Positions 1 to 8,209 of a stretch of DNA of 64,000 nt are shown piece by piece. A model generated the notes under the pieces. That model had not been told where the DNA came from and ran no database searches. It saw nothing but the letters and a program-made list of their open reading frames with translations. Where the stretch lies: NCBI GenBank assembly GCA_015296085.1, contig DVDT01000021.1, positions 124,001-188,000 of the forward strand. The letters are read 5' to 3'. Position numbers and translations under genes: made by a program. Each line of letters opens with the position of its first letter. The first letter of the stretch is position 1. The DNA comes from Trichormus sp. M33_DOE_039. Lineage in GTDB: Bacteria; Cyanobacteriota; Cyanobacteriia; Cyanobacteriales; Nostocaceae.

Positions 1-1642
1 GTTGATCAACTTGCAATCCTGTAACAATCCGGTCTAATTCTATGGACTCGACTCCATCCGTATTACTCGCTTGTAACGGTTCATCGATGGGTAAAGCTGC
101 TAAGGTTAATCGCGCACTCTGCACATAGGCAACAGTCCGCCGGACTCGGAAGTCATATTGATCTAACGGTGTAGAATTATCGGCATTAGCTAACTCCAGA
201 CCTGTTGATTTACCACTGAGTGCGTAATCTACCAAGGATGTTTCTGATGTTGCCTCCACCCGATAAACTCGCTGGACGCGGTTACTAGCTTCTACCACCA
301 GCCAACTGTCACTGACGATTTCAGGAATGCTCCGTTCTAAATATACATCTGCTTCTGTGTAAGCCACCCCTTGGGAATTCTGCCAGATGGTGCGACCCGA
401 ACCAGTATCCCAAGTATTCAGGTAAGGATCTGGGCCACGAGAGACACTAGCAGCAGGTAAAGTTTCATACCTAGGCGCATTATGTCCAAAGAAACTTACC
501 TGTTGTCGAAAAGCAAAAATACCTTGATCCGTTGGTGGTAGTGGGGGAGATGTGGGGGTAGAAGCCTGGAAACCAAACAGAAATTCATTCCAACCATTCA
601 TGACGAAGGTAGCTTGTAAGGCGATTTCGGAAATCGGCTGGCTCAAGACTTGATTAATCTGGGTGATATTGAAAGGAATCGAAGTCCCGACTACTGCAAT
701 CGCCTCTAAAAGACTCGGTAAACGACGCAAAGGCGGAATAGAGCGAACTTCGCTGGTAAAATCAATTCTGCTCCGGCGGCGTTCTGCTTCGATTTGAATG
801 TTTTGAATAGAACGCACCAAGGTAGTAATTGTCCCTGCGGTTGATTTACCCACAAACAAAATGCGATCGCCTTTTTTGAAAGTTGTCGTCCCATCTAGAT
901 AAATTTGCTCAATGGAAATGGCGGTAACAGTGGTCAGGGGTGGATCTGCTAGGGGAATTTCTGCTAAAAAAAATACATTAGCGATGGGTAATAACTCTGC
1001 ACCTGCAATCAGAGGCGCAATATCTGTATCTACAGTCCACAGATAAAGTTGATTGTTGTAAATACACAGGTCTTGGGGTTGAGTCTGTCGCGGTCGCAAT
1101 TCGTTCCAGTCAAGCCTGGCGATGAAGTCGGCTGCTGTCTCGAAGGTCTGGGGTAACTGATTTTGACCAGGAATACTTTGAATTTGCGTTCCCTGCGGCA
1201 CGTGGGAGACTCCCTGAGTTCCCGGTGTAGTTTCCACCGTGAAGGCGAGGTATGTACTAGCAGCTACACCTGGGTTTAATTCATAGCCAATTGCCCGTGC
1301 TAATTCTAATACTGAAAGTCGCTCCGTGGCAGTGCGGAGATAGTTTTCATTGGCAATCTGTTCTTGATAAAAGGTGAGGACATCTGCTACCACTGCCCAA
1401 GCATCCAAAAGTGCGATCGCCGCATCATCTTGACGACGGGTTTTTAATGCCTCCAAACTGACACTATCTGCAAGCACAGGCTTGGCAATGTTGGCTAACA
1501 GTTCAGCCAAAAAGCTGCCATAAGTACCAATGCGGTAGTTTAATTCTGGCAATCCCGGCCGGTTCACCCGGTTGGGTGGCGACGGATCACCTGCACAACA
1601 ACCGCAGGGGTCAAGATTGGGGTCTTGGTTGAAATCACTCAT
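1..1642 (-). CDS. eCIS baseplate protein, Afp12/gp7-like (partial, 3' end outside window)
   Basis: Likely baseplate wedge component of the contractile injection system. The frame opens at the ATG at 1640-1642, overlapping the stop of the upstream baseplate J gene as ATGA, and stays open to base 1, so at least 547 codons are present and the C-terminus is missing. The N-terminus has a Cys-rich segment (DPCGCC), then YRIGTYGSFLAELLA, then LLDAWAVVADVLTFYQEQIA and LRTATERLSVLELARAIGYE, a combination I associate with the 'putative baseplate assembly protein' family found in actinobacterial and cyanobacterial eCIS loci. A PGQNQLPQTFET stretch follows. Assignment to Afp12 rather than a second Afp11-type protein rests on gene order (after gp25 and baseplate J) and is less certain than the family call. 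Confidence 0.8.
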   Translation of the reverse strand, partial: MSDFNQDPNLDPCGCCAGDPSPPNRVNRPGLPELNYRIGTYGSFLAELLANIAKPVLADSVSLEALKTRRQDDAAIALLDAWAVVADVLTFYQEQIANENYLRTATERLSVLELARAIGYELNPGVAASTYLAFTVETTPGTQGVSHVPQGTQIQSIPGQNQLPQTFETAADFIARLDWNELRPRQTQPQDLCIYNNQLYLWTVDTDIAPLIAGAELLPIANVFFLAEIPLADPPLTTVTAISIEQIYLDGTTTFKKGDRILFVGKSTAGTITTLVRSIQNIQIEAERRRSRIDFTSEVRSIPPLRRLPSLLEAIAVVGTSIPFNITQINQVLSQPISEIALQATFVMNGWNEFLFGFQASTPTSPPLPPTDQGIFAFRQQVSFFGHNAPRYETLPAASVSRGPDPYLNTWDTGSGRTIWQNSQGVAYTEADVYLERSIPEIVSDSWLVVEASNRVQRVYRVEATSETSLVDYALSGKSTGLELANADNSTPLDQYDFRVRRTVAYVQSARLTLAALPIDEPLQASNTDGVESIELDRIVTGLQVDQ

Positions 1643-4107
1643 TGCCCACCCTCCACAAGAAAGTCAATCCGACCGTTTTCGGGGGCGTTGGGGTCGTTGT
1701 CTAGTCGCGCAATTTCCCAACGTCCAAACTGAATTTCGCCAGATGCTAGTTCGCCATTCGCAGTCTGTCCCCAGCGTTGGAAACGGTGACGCTTGGAGGG
1801 TTGATTGCTGACATCTACCCACTGCACACCCGGTATAGCCATCGCTGTGGCAATTACTTGACTGAGATAAACAGGCTGACCGAAGGTAAAGTTATCGGGA
1901 TGGAAGAAACCCCGTTGTCCATTGACTAAATCTTGATTACTAAATGCTTGTAAGAGAACGGCTTTGACATCGTTGGCAAAGTACCCTGGTTTGACACAGA
2001 CACTAAATAGGATGTCTAGGGGGACAAAGCGGGGTGCATCTATTTCTAGGTCGTAGCCTGCCATGCGGTATTTTTCGAGGAATTGCCTTAATTCTTGCTC
2101 GAATTGGGCATCTACAGACTTACCGCCTTTGCGGTCAACGGTAATAAAGATGGTGTACCAACTGCCTGTCCAGCGACGAGTGGCGACTGCTTTTTGTACT
2201 TCTGGATGGCGTTCAGCTACACGGGCGTAATCTTCTGCCGTCACGGCTCGCTGCTGTACCCGAAAGGCTTGGGGGGCATCTAACTTAACTCGCTGCATGG
2301 CTTCTGGGTCACTCCCACCGATGCCAGGGAGACGGTTGGAAACGGTGATGATTCCAGTTAGGGTGGTAACAATATGGGCGATCGCTTCTGCGCCGATATT
2401 ACCGGCCCGACCATTACCAACACGGTAGGTAGCTTGCAACCAAGTGAAGGCGGCGGGGCGTTGACCAAATATATTGTCACCAAAACGCAGATATGCAGTG
2501 CGATCGCTGTTCATTTCTACCACAAAACCGGGGTCGAAGCGATCGCTGTTGAGTAGATCCCTACGAGGTTGCCATACTTCACCGGTATTACTTTGTAGGG
2601 TAACAGCAGGCAGTGCTTGGCGCGGGTCTTGTTGAATTAAGCTACTGGCAGGGCGTTGACTATCAACAAAGGCATTGTAGGGGATGCGATAGGTAATATT
2701 GGGTTCTGCTAAAGAGGGGCGATAACGTCGCCCTTCTGGGACTTGTGCTGGTATGGGTTGCTGCTGTGTCAGGGTTTGTCCGTGGTCTGCCAAGAGGATA
2801 TTCCCCCGTGCCACACTCATACTTTGTTGTAGCTGGCCGTCAATCACTTTGGAGAGACACAAGGTAAAAGGTAAAGCATCCTCCTCACGCCAGCGAATCT
2901 CTACGATGGGAACTTCTGTGAGTGGATCACGCGGTGCTACGGTAGGGATGCGTGTACCATCGGCAGTAATTTCGGCGGCGGGATGAACATCTGTGAGTCT
3001 GACTGCCCAACGGCGGGTAATATCAGCGTCTTCAATTCTGCCAGTCTCCGCCCCCAAGCGTTCTTCTAAAACCAAAACATCACCCGGAACTAAATGTAGG
3101 CGGTGAGTAAAATCATCTTGCAACGTTGCTTGTGTTGCACCTTTGGGTAAGCAGCAATTTTCATCACTCCAGGCATAAAACTGGATTTCGTTATGTCCTA
3201 TGTAAGTGTGGAGGGAGTGCATGGCCTCAAAGATGGCTGGCTGCTGCTGCAAAGTTTCCTGATATACCAAAGCATCGGAAATTTGGCTCGCTTGTCCAGA
3301 TACCCGCGTCAAAAACTGCGTGCTTGGGGGAATCACTAGGTTATCTACCTCTGATTGCACCTGTATCCAAGTCCGGGCATTGCAACCTTCGTGCATGAAG
3401 TAGTTCAACAATCGCCCATGTCGTTTGACAGAAGGGCGTTGTCTTGCTTTGTTGAACATGGCTTCGGTAGCCGCAGCATCTTGATAGTAGCTAAGATGGT
3501 CAGCTGCATAAGCCAGCACTTCAACTATAGCTATACCAACATCGGCAGGGTTTCTCGTTTGCCATTCTGGTAAGGTAATAGCCAGGCGATCAAGCATTAA
3601 GCGGCGGAAACTGGCGTAGTCTTTGGCGAGATAATCAATCTGCGGTGTCGGAAATTGGGCGGGTGGACAGTCGGGTGGTTGGGGACAGTCAAAATCGCTG
3701 GGACAGTTGGCTTTAAAGGAGAAAGGAATTGCTGCTAATTGGGCATCTAGGGGTGGAGTAAAACCACTGGGTAGACCATCATCAACGGGAGACTGTACTA
3801 GTTTCAGGGTATAGGTAGAAAAATCCCCTCGTTGATTGACCGTGATCTGTAAAACTTGAGGAGCATCTGCGATCGCTTCCACCCCAATCACACGGATATT
3901 CCTGACTCGCACACCGCCCACAATGGCAAAGTTATCTCTACCCAAAGGTGGAGCGGAATGGATAAAATGCACCGCCAGAATGGTTTGGTCTGCATTGACC
4001 ACCTCTAGATAATCTAAACCATTGAGTTTAGGCGTGCCATCACTGCGTTGTGTATCCCGAACTACTGCCCGACGGCGGAGATTTTGGCAGAAATACTGGG
4101 TTGTCAT
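1639..4107 (-). CDS. eCIS baseplate J-like protein (Afp11/gp6-like)
   Basis: Baseplate wedge protein of the contractile injection system, 822 residues. An N-terminal beta-rich region of about 130 residues is followed by a Cys/Pro linker (C135, C141, C147) and by the motif IDYLAKDYASFRRLMLDRL (from about 157), then LAYAADHLSYYQD, which mark the large baseplate J-type proteins of eCIS loci. The second half carries the J-like fold, including RFGDNIFGQRP, YRVGNGRAGNIGA and EDYARVAERHPEV. The ATG at 4107 has a GGAG Shine-Dalgarno with an 8-base spacer and sits one base after the gp25 stop; the 3' end overlaps the next gene by 4 bases, so translational coupling is likely. Length is normal for this eCIS family and longer than phage gpJ (about 300). 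Confidence 0.88.
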   Translation of the reverse strand: MTTQYFCQNLRRRAVVRDTQRSDGTPKLNGLDYLEVVNADQTILAVHFIHSAPPLGRDNFAIVGGVRVRNIRVIGVEAIADAPQVLQITVNQRGDFSTYTLKLVQSPVDDGLPSGFTPPLDAQLAAIPFSFKANCPSDFDCPQPPDCPPAQFPTPQIDYLAKDYASFRRLMLDRLAITLPEWQTRNPADVGIAIVEVLAYAADHLSYYQDAAATEAMFNKARQRPSVKRHGRLLNYFMHEGCNARTWIQVQSEVDNLVIPPSTQFLTRVSGQASQISDALVYQETLQQQPAIFEAMHSLHTYIGHNEIQFYAWSDENCCLPKGATQATLQDDFTHRLHLVPGDVLVLEERLGAETGRIEDADITRRWAVRLTDVHPAAEITADGTRIPTVAPRDPLTEVPIVEIRWREEDALPFTLCLSKVIDGQLQQSMSVARGNILLADHGQTLTQQQPIPAQVPEGRRYRPSLAEPNITYRIPYNAFVDSQRPASSLIQQDPRQALPAVTLQSNTGEVWQPRRDLLNSDRFDPGFVVEMNSDRTAYLRFGDNIFGQRPAAFTWLQATYRVGNGRAGNIGAEAIAHIVTTLTGIITVSNRLPGIGGSDPEAMQRVKLDAPQAFRVQQRAVTAEDYARVAERHPEVQKAVATRRWTGSWYTIFITVDRKGGKSVDAQFEQELRQFLEKYRMAGYDLEIDAPRFVPLDILFSVCVKPGYFANDVKAVLLQAFSNQDLVNGQRGFFHPDNFTFGQPVYLSQVIATAMAIPGVQWVDVSNQPSKRHRFQRWGQTANGELASGEIQFGRWEIARLDNDPNAPENGRIDFLVEGGQ

Positions 4108-4108
4108 C

Positions 4109-4465
4109 TCATAAACTCCGAGTAAACTGCTCAGTTCGACGTTCTTGGGTGCGTAATACTAAATACCGCACTGTTACGCGCAGGGTAGCATCTTCACTCA
4201 TAACTGCTACCCCTTCTACTTGAATTAACTCACCTAACCATTGTTGTAACGCTCCCTGCACCATGAATTGGGTAGCGGTTGCGAGTTCATCACTGTTACC
4301 TGCAAATAGCAGTTGCAGCAATCCACTGCCAAAATCGGGGCGATTGACACGTTCGCCAGGAGATGTAAACAAAACCTGCTCAATCAAATCGCAGATATGG
4401 TCGTGAGGATCAGTAGTGGCAGTGCGTCCTTGTAAGCTGATATGGAAGGGGTAGTCAATCGTCAC
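4109..4465 (-). CDS. gp25/GPW-family baseplate protein (Afp9-like)
   Basis: Small baseplate protein that in contractile tails helps initiate sheath assembly. The family signature is clear: ISLQGRTATTDPHDHICDLIEQVLFTSPGERVNRPDFGSGL, given here in part as LLFTSPGERVNRPDFG-type text (EQVLFTSPGERVNRPDFGS) with the conserved GERV.RPDFG core, followed by an amphipathic helix and a C-terminal strand. I start it at the GTG at 4463-4465 (118 residues) because GGAG lies 9 bases upstream; a TTG at 4486 would add MNSERSD, which is encoded by an interspersed repeat and recurs as MNSERSN in front of the hub gene. The next gene begins one base downstream. Confidence 0.9.
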   Translation of the reverse strand: MTIDYPFHISLQGRTATTDPHDHICDLIEQVLFTSPGERVNRPDFGSGLLQLLFAGNSDELATATQFMVQGALQQWLGELIQVEGVAVMSEDATLRVTVRYLVLRTQERRTEQFTRSL

Positions 4466-4500
4466 GTCGCTTCGCTCCGAATTCAAAATTCAAAATTCAT
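4463..4500 (-). repeat. Repeat-derived leader with Shine-Dalgarno, copy 1
   Basis: On the minus strand this reads a heptad-type run (TTTTGAATTTTGAATTC), then GGAGCGAAGCGAC, then GTG. An almost identical block (6747-6782) precedes the hub gene. The GGAG supplies a 9-base-spaced ribosome binding site to the GTG start in both places. Confidence 0.75.
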
Positions 4501-4709
4501 GACCCCATAAGGGACTTCCAACTAAAAAAATATACAATCGCTTTGGTAAGCAGGGGAGGCAGGGGGAGCAGAGGAAGCAGGGGAGGAAGAATACAATGAT
4601 CATCTTTGCTCTGACCCATTGAATAATTTATTTTCTGGAAGTCCCTAAATAAATTGAGGAGCTGGAAACCCTCTTGGCAGAGATTCCCCCTGCCCCCTTG
4701 CTTCATCCA
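4487..4709. repeat. Spacer with G-rich heptad/nonad repeats
   Basis: Between the PAAR-like and gp25 genes. It holds AGCAGGGGAGG-type purine-rich repeats near 4550-4590 and a TTCAAAATTC-type repeat at 4481-4500. The minus-strand frame that crosses it (4497-4706) is low-complexity Leu/Pro text and is not considered a gene. Confidence 0.5.
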
Positions 4710-5045
4710 TCACACCCCTCTTACCCGTGTCTGGGTAGCGACAATATTCGGTGGCCCTTGCGGAATTTGTTCTGCACTCTGACAGATAGCTGTGCTGGTT
4801 TGCAAAATTACAGCTTGACCACTTACCCGCACCCGACTAGCAGGTACTAGCCACTGCACTGTTACACAAGGTTGAGGTTTAGCAACTGGGACAGTAAAAG
4901 CACAGCCAGCGATTAAATAAGTGTCGGTCAGAGTAGCCACGGGCTGACCACTGACTTTCACCCGCGCATTGCTAGATACGGTAGAAACAGTCCCACCGTG
5001 GGGACAAAGGGCGTTTGCACCTACATGAAAGACCAATCCCGACAT
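4710..5045 (-). CDS. PAAR-like spike tip protein (Afp10-like)
   Basis: Probable tip of the injection spike, 111 residues, adjacent to the gpV-like spike gene as in other contractile systems. The N-terminus GLVFHVGANALCPHGGTV and the two repeated elements RVKVSGQPVATL and RVRVSGQAVILQ are typical of PAAR-like/DUF4280-type tip proteins, with Cys and His (CPHGG, AGC, QPC, AICQ) positioned to bind a metal. The ATG at 5043-5045 overlaps the spike gene stop by one base (TGATG), and GAGGTGA lies just upstream, so this start is preferred to the TTG one codon earlier. Function is inferred from family and neighbours. Confidence 0.8.
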   Translation of the reverse strand: MSGLVFHVGANALCPHGGTVSTVSSNARVKVSGQPVATLTDTYLIAGCAFTVPVAKPQPCVTVQWLVPASRVRVSGQAVILQTSTAICQSAEQIPQGPPNIVATQTRVRGV

Positions 5046-5527
5046 CAAATCACCTCTAGTGCGCCGTTGTTAACTGAAACTTGGGGGCCTGTCAGCTGTA
5101 TCGTACTTTGACCGTTGGTAATCTCAATTCCCGTGGCAGAGATAGCAATCTTCATCCCCGCAGGAGTTTCAATGGTGATTCCGCCTGCCCCCGGCAAGTC
5201 ATTGAAGGTAATTGAGCCAGTATCGGTCTTCAAAACTTTGATTTCATCTTTGATAGGGATGGCGGGTGCTTCTCCTGTTCCCCAAAAACAGCCTGTCCAG
5301 ATGGGATAATCTGGATCACCGCCTTCAAACTCCACCCATAAATTTGCCCCGTTGGGGGGAATCGCAAAAAATCCTACCCCCACCCCAGCATAGGGAACGC
5401 AAGGCATTGCCCAACTATTGCGCCCTTCTCCCAACACCGCCGGCACACTCACCTGTAACCGACCTATTTTTTGGGGGTCGATGTTGTTTTCTACTTTACC
5501 GCGATACTTGCCAAAGAATTGTCTCAT
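5045..5527 (-). CDS. gpV/gp5-like spike protein, OB-fold (Afp8 C-terminal half)
   Basis: Central spike protein of the baseplate, 160 residues. The sequence FGKYRGKVENNIDPQKIGRL, VPYAGVGVGFFAIPPNGANLWVEF and GDPDYPIWTGCFWG is the OB-fold core shared by phage gpV, T4 gp5 and VgrG. After the OB domain come short beta repeats (IAISATGIEITNGQSTIQLTG), consistent with a trimeric beta-helix spike. In Afp8/VgrG this module is fused to a gp27/gpD-like hub; here the hub is a separate gene immediately upstream. No lysozyme or effector extension is present. The stop overlaps the PAAR-like start by one base. Confidence 0.9.
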   Translation of the reverse strand: MRQFFGKYRGKVENNIDPQKIGRLQVSVPAVLGEGRNSWAMPCVPYAGVGVGFFAIPPNGANLWVEFEGGDPDYPIWTGCFWGTGEAPAIPIKDEIKVLKTDTGSITFNDLPGAGGITIETPAGMKIAISATGIEITNGQSTIQLTGPQVSVNNGALEVI

Positions 5528-5609
5528 CAGGAGATGGGGGTTTAAGGACAGTTGACAGTTGACAGTTAACAGTGAGAAGAAATGGAATTAGAGCGATGAC
5601 AAATTATCC

Positions 5610-6749
5610 TCATACACTGACCGTTGGTAAAGCTGCCCCCAAGCCTTCCCGTGTGAGGGTAAATTGTTGCTTGTAGGCATCACCTGTAATTTTATGGGTA
5701 ACTTGTTTGACGTAATAAGTGCCGCTATAACTTAACCCTACACCGCGTAAATCTACGAGCGATCGCGCCCTTAATATGCCTCCATAACGGGCTGCGTTTA
5801 ATTCTCCTTCGGCTGTAATTACGGCATTGGTGGAAGCATCAGCACGGGCTTGGGCTTGAGCAAATGCCTGAATCACGTTCAAACCGTTGGCTCTGAGGAT
5901 TTCTCGTCCCGTTATCAGTAAATTACTCAAATCTGGAGGATTGGCAGATAATGCAGGTAGCAGGCTTGACAGGGAAACCACGGGTAATGTTTGGTTTGTC
6001 AACCGATCCTGCACTTGACCGATGATGCTTGTAGGACTGAGGGCATCGTTTTGAAAATTCAGCGTGTTGACATTACTATTAGCCCCCAAGTTATAGGACA
6101 ATGCCTTTTGCGGTATCCCTTGCCGGATTAATGGCCCCCAATAAGCAAAATTACTCCCTGGTGCAAGACCAGGAGTAACATAAAACACATAATTATGTCT
6201 TCGTGCCAGTTCAAGTAAATACACCAAATCGGTTGCTTGTTGTGTGGGAATCCGTTCGATGGGCGTGGGGATGTCTACCGTCGGCGGCGGAATGACTAGC
6301 GGAATTAGCCCGTATTGGGCATACTGACCAATAATTTTCAGGGCAATGATCGCTTCTGATTGGGCGGGGTGTTCGATGTTGCGTTCTTCTCGATCCATCA
6401 TGATGCTGATGTCTTCACCTGTGATGGTGAGTGTTGAACCGCTCGGTTCGTTACTAGGCGAAAGTTGCTGGTTGGTGATGATACCATCGATTAACACCTG
6501 GGGAACTGTGCCGAAACTCACCATCACTACAACTCGCGCTAAGGTTTTGAATTGAGGATTTTTTAGTAAGGCATAATCTAAAAAGTTGGCTTTGTTTTGT
6601 CCGACTTGAAAGATAATTTGAAAACCCGATCGCCCCTCATCGTTGTGGGTAATTTCTACACTCGCCAACGCTTCCATTACCTCGCGCGGAGGCGGAAATG
6701 GAACAGTAGGCCCTGCAAGTAATGTTAGGCGAATTCCTAGGGCTGTCAC
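5610..6749 (-). CDS. gpD/gp27-like baseplate hub protein
   Basis: Hub that links inner tube to spike, 379 residues from the chosen start. The features TLTITGEDISIMMDREERN, ATDLVYLLELARRHNYVFYV and GVGLSYSGTYYVKQVTHKI are characteristic of the late-control D / gp27 family. I start it at the GTG at 6747-6749: GGAG sits 9 bases upstream, exactly as for gp25, whereas the upstream TTG (6770) would add repeat-derived residues. It ends 82 bases before the spike gene. The separate hub and spike genes together equal the single Afp8/VgrG-type protein of other systems. Confidence 0.87.
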   Translation of the reverse strand: MTALGIRLTLLAGPTVPFPPPREVMEALASVEITHNDEGRSGFQIIFQVGQNKANFLDYALLKNPQFKTLARVVVMVSFGTVPQVLIDGIITNQQLSPSNEPSGSTLTITGEDISIMMDREERNIEHPAQSEAIIALKIIGQYAQYGLIPLVIPPPTVDIPTPIERIPTQQATDLVYLLELARRHNYVFYVTPGLAPGSNFAYWGPLIRQGIPQKALSYNLGANSNVNTLNFQNDALSPTSIIGQVQDRLTNQTLPVVSLSSLLPALSANPPDLSNLLITGREILRANGLNVIQAFAQAQARADASTNAVITAEGELNAARYGGILRARSLVDLRGVGLSYSGTYYVKQVTHKITGDAYKQQFTLTREGLGAALPTVSV

Positions 6750-6782
6750 GTTACTGCGCTCCGAATTCAAAATTCAAAACTC
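6747..6782 (-). repeat. Repeat-derived leader with Shine-Dalgarno, copy 2
   Basis: Nearly the same block as 4463-4500: TTTTGAATTTTGAATTC, GGAGCG, then GTG at the same distance. It provides the ribosome binding site of the hub gene. Confidence 0.75.
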
Positions 6783-7011
6783 GAAATTCACTCGCTATGT
6801 ATGTATTAGGGCAATACATAGCTAGGCTAGATATTTTAAAGATGTTTTTTAGTGGTTTATCTTTCTTAATAGGAATTGAATTTAGGGTGTTACATATTTA
6901 CGGGGCTATTTTGGTGGTTTTTTGGGATGAACAAAACGCCCTTCCCTCGCATTTCTACATGGGCAAGATGCTTACCCGCCAAGAATTATCCCTTCATTAA
7001 GCAACACAAAT

Positions 7012-7305
7012 TTAGAAACTTTGTGGTAAACCAATACGTAACCTGCGACCAATTGGAGTCATTAAATCATGAGGATTCATGACATTGTTGGTGTCGCATA
7101 CTCGCCAATATTCTTCTGAATTTCCCAATGTGCGTGCTGTTACCAAATCCAGGCGATCGCCCGCGGTGACGGTCACTTCTGTTAATGTTGGCATCACATC
7201 CGCATCGGGAAGAAATCGCCGACGGACGTAGGAAATTTGTCGCCCATCTTTGGTATTCTTGTTTACGATTGCGAGAGTATAATAACGGCTGTTTAATTCA
7301 AACAT
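7012..7305 (-). CDS. Small LysM-like tail protein (Afp7 C-terminal half)
   Basis: A 97-residue protein with a LysM-type module: TVTAGDRLDLVTARTLGNSEEYWRV, followed by a turn and MTPIGRRLRIGLP. In contractile systems such a module (phage gpX, gp53, Afp7 C-terminus) joins the tube initiator to the hub rather than binding cell wall. It lies 9 bases after the CIS-tube gene and upstream of the hub, matching that role. The ATG at 7305 is the only sensible start. About 240 bases separate it from the hub gene; I saw no other gene in that spacer. Confidence 0.8.
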   Translation of the reverse strand: MFELNSRYYTLAIVNKNTKDGRQISYVRRRFLPDADVMPTLTEVTVTAGDRLDLVTARTLGNSEEYWRVCDTNNVMNPHDLMTPIGRRLRIGLPQSF

Positions 7306-7314
7306 AGGGTTTGT

Positions 7315-7968
7315 TCACAATAAGTTAAGGTTGCTACCCGTGACGGCATCTAAATTGTTAACTCGTCCTAAGTTTGCCATCGTTTCTTTAATAATTTGAT
7401 GAGATAAAAACAGATGATATCCACGATTGTTAGCAGATAGATCGTTATAACTCAGCACCCTTAGTCCTAACGAAATTTTGGCGCGAATCGGGTTTAAATT
7501 CACATCATGGGCTTCTTCAGTAATGCTAAATTCGTTAATTCGTACAGGCACAACCCTGCGTTCACCCCAAATTAGTAAAGTCAATGGTGCAATTGGTGGC
7601 GTAATCTGAATTGTGCCTAATGACAGCAAACGTTCATTTAAAACGATCAGATTGCTGGGTGGATAAAGTAATATTTCCAGTGCCGACAGTCGAGGATAAA
7701 TCCCCATCTGCACGGCATTAGATTGACCAGTCTCTAAATCATCCGTGGCATCTAATTCAATTTCCAACTTGATAGATTCTACAGGTGCGCCCTTGAGCCG
7801 CAGTGCTTCTGTAGTATCTCCTTCTTCGCCTGCTGCTTGCAGTTCCAATGTGCGATTCACTGTCCCAGGATTGTATTGAAACGGAATCACAATTGGATTA
7901 GGCTGCTCCTCATCTAAGGCAACGATCGCCCCTTTTAATAATCTCGGTGCGCCAGGAAATGTTGTCAT
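7315..7968 (-). CDS. Contractile injection system tube-initiator protein (Afp7 N-terminal half)
   Basis: 217-residue protein resembling the CIS-tube domain at the N-terminus of Afp7-type proteins: VIPFQYNPGTVNRTLEL near residue 26, then VESIKLEIELDATD, a YPPSNL segment and LLIWGERRVVPVRINEFSITE, ending in LGLRVLSYND. Such proteins start the inner tube on the baseplate. The LysM module normally fused to it is encoded by the following separate gene, 9 bases downstream. The ATG at 7968 opens after a 241-base spacer that follows the DUF4157 gene. Confidence 0.82.
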   Translation of the reverse strand: MTTFPGAPRLLKGAIVALDEEQPNPIVIPFQYNPGTVNRTLELQAAGEEGDTTEALRLKGAPVESIKLEIELDATDDLETGQSNAVQMGIYPRLSALEILLYPPSNLIVLNERLLSLGTIQITPPIAPLTLLIWGERRVVPVRINEFSITEEAHDVNLNPIRAKISLGLRVLSYNDLSANNRGYHLFLSHQIIKETMANLGRVNNLDAVTGSNLNLL

Positions 7969-8209
7969 AAATAAATATTACTTAGCTGCACACTTATTTA
8001 GCTAACTTTACTTCAGCTGCAATTACTAGATTTTCTGGAGATTCTTATTTTTTATTTATCAAACATTACAATTAGAATTTTCTTTGACTAATATTAATTT
8101 CAAATAAAAATGTGAGTATGTGCCAATTTCTCAAAATCAAGTACCAGATTCCAATTGTCTCATTTGGATAGGCACACACAACTAATCAATTAGGTTTTGC
8201 AAATATCCG
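7969..8209. other. A/T-rich spacer inside the eCIS operon
   Basis: 241 bases between the candidate effector and the tube-initiator gene. No reading frame, hairpin or repeat of note; in particular no small immunity-type gene follows the nuclease-ended effector here. Confidence 0.6.

Noticed and set aside
4540-4600. G-rich tandem repeats as CRISPR or origin iterons
   Set aside because: Short, imperfect purine heptads found at many spacers in the window; typical of Nostocales short tandem repeats.
4497-4706. 69-codon minus-strand frame after the PAAR-like gene
   Set aside because: Crosses interspersed repeat DNA, gives Pro/Leu low-complexity text, and has no ribosome binding site.
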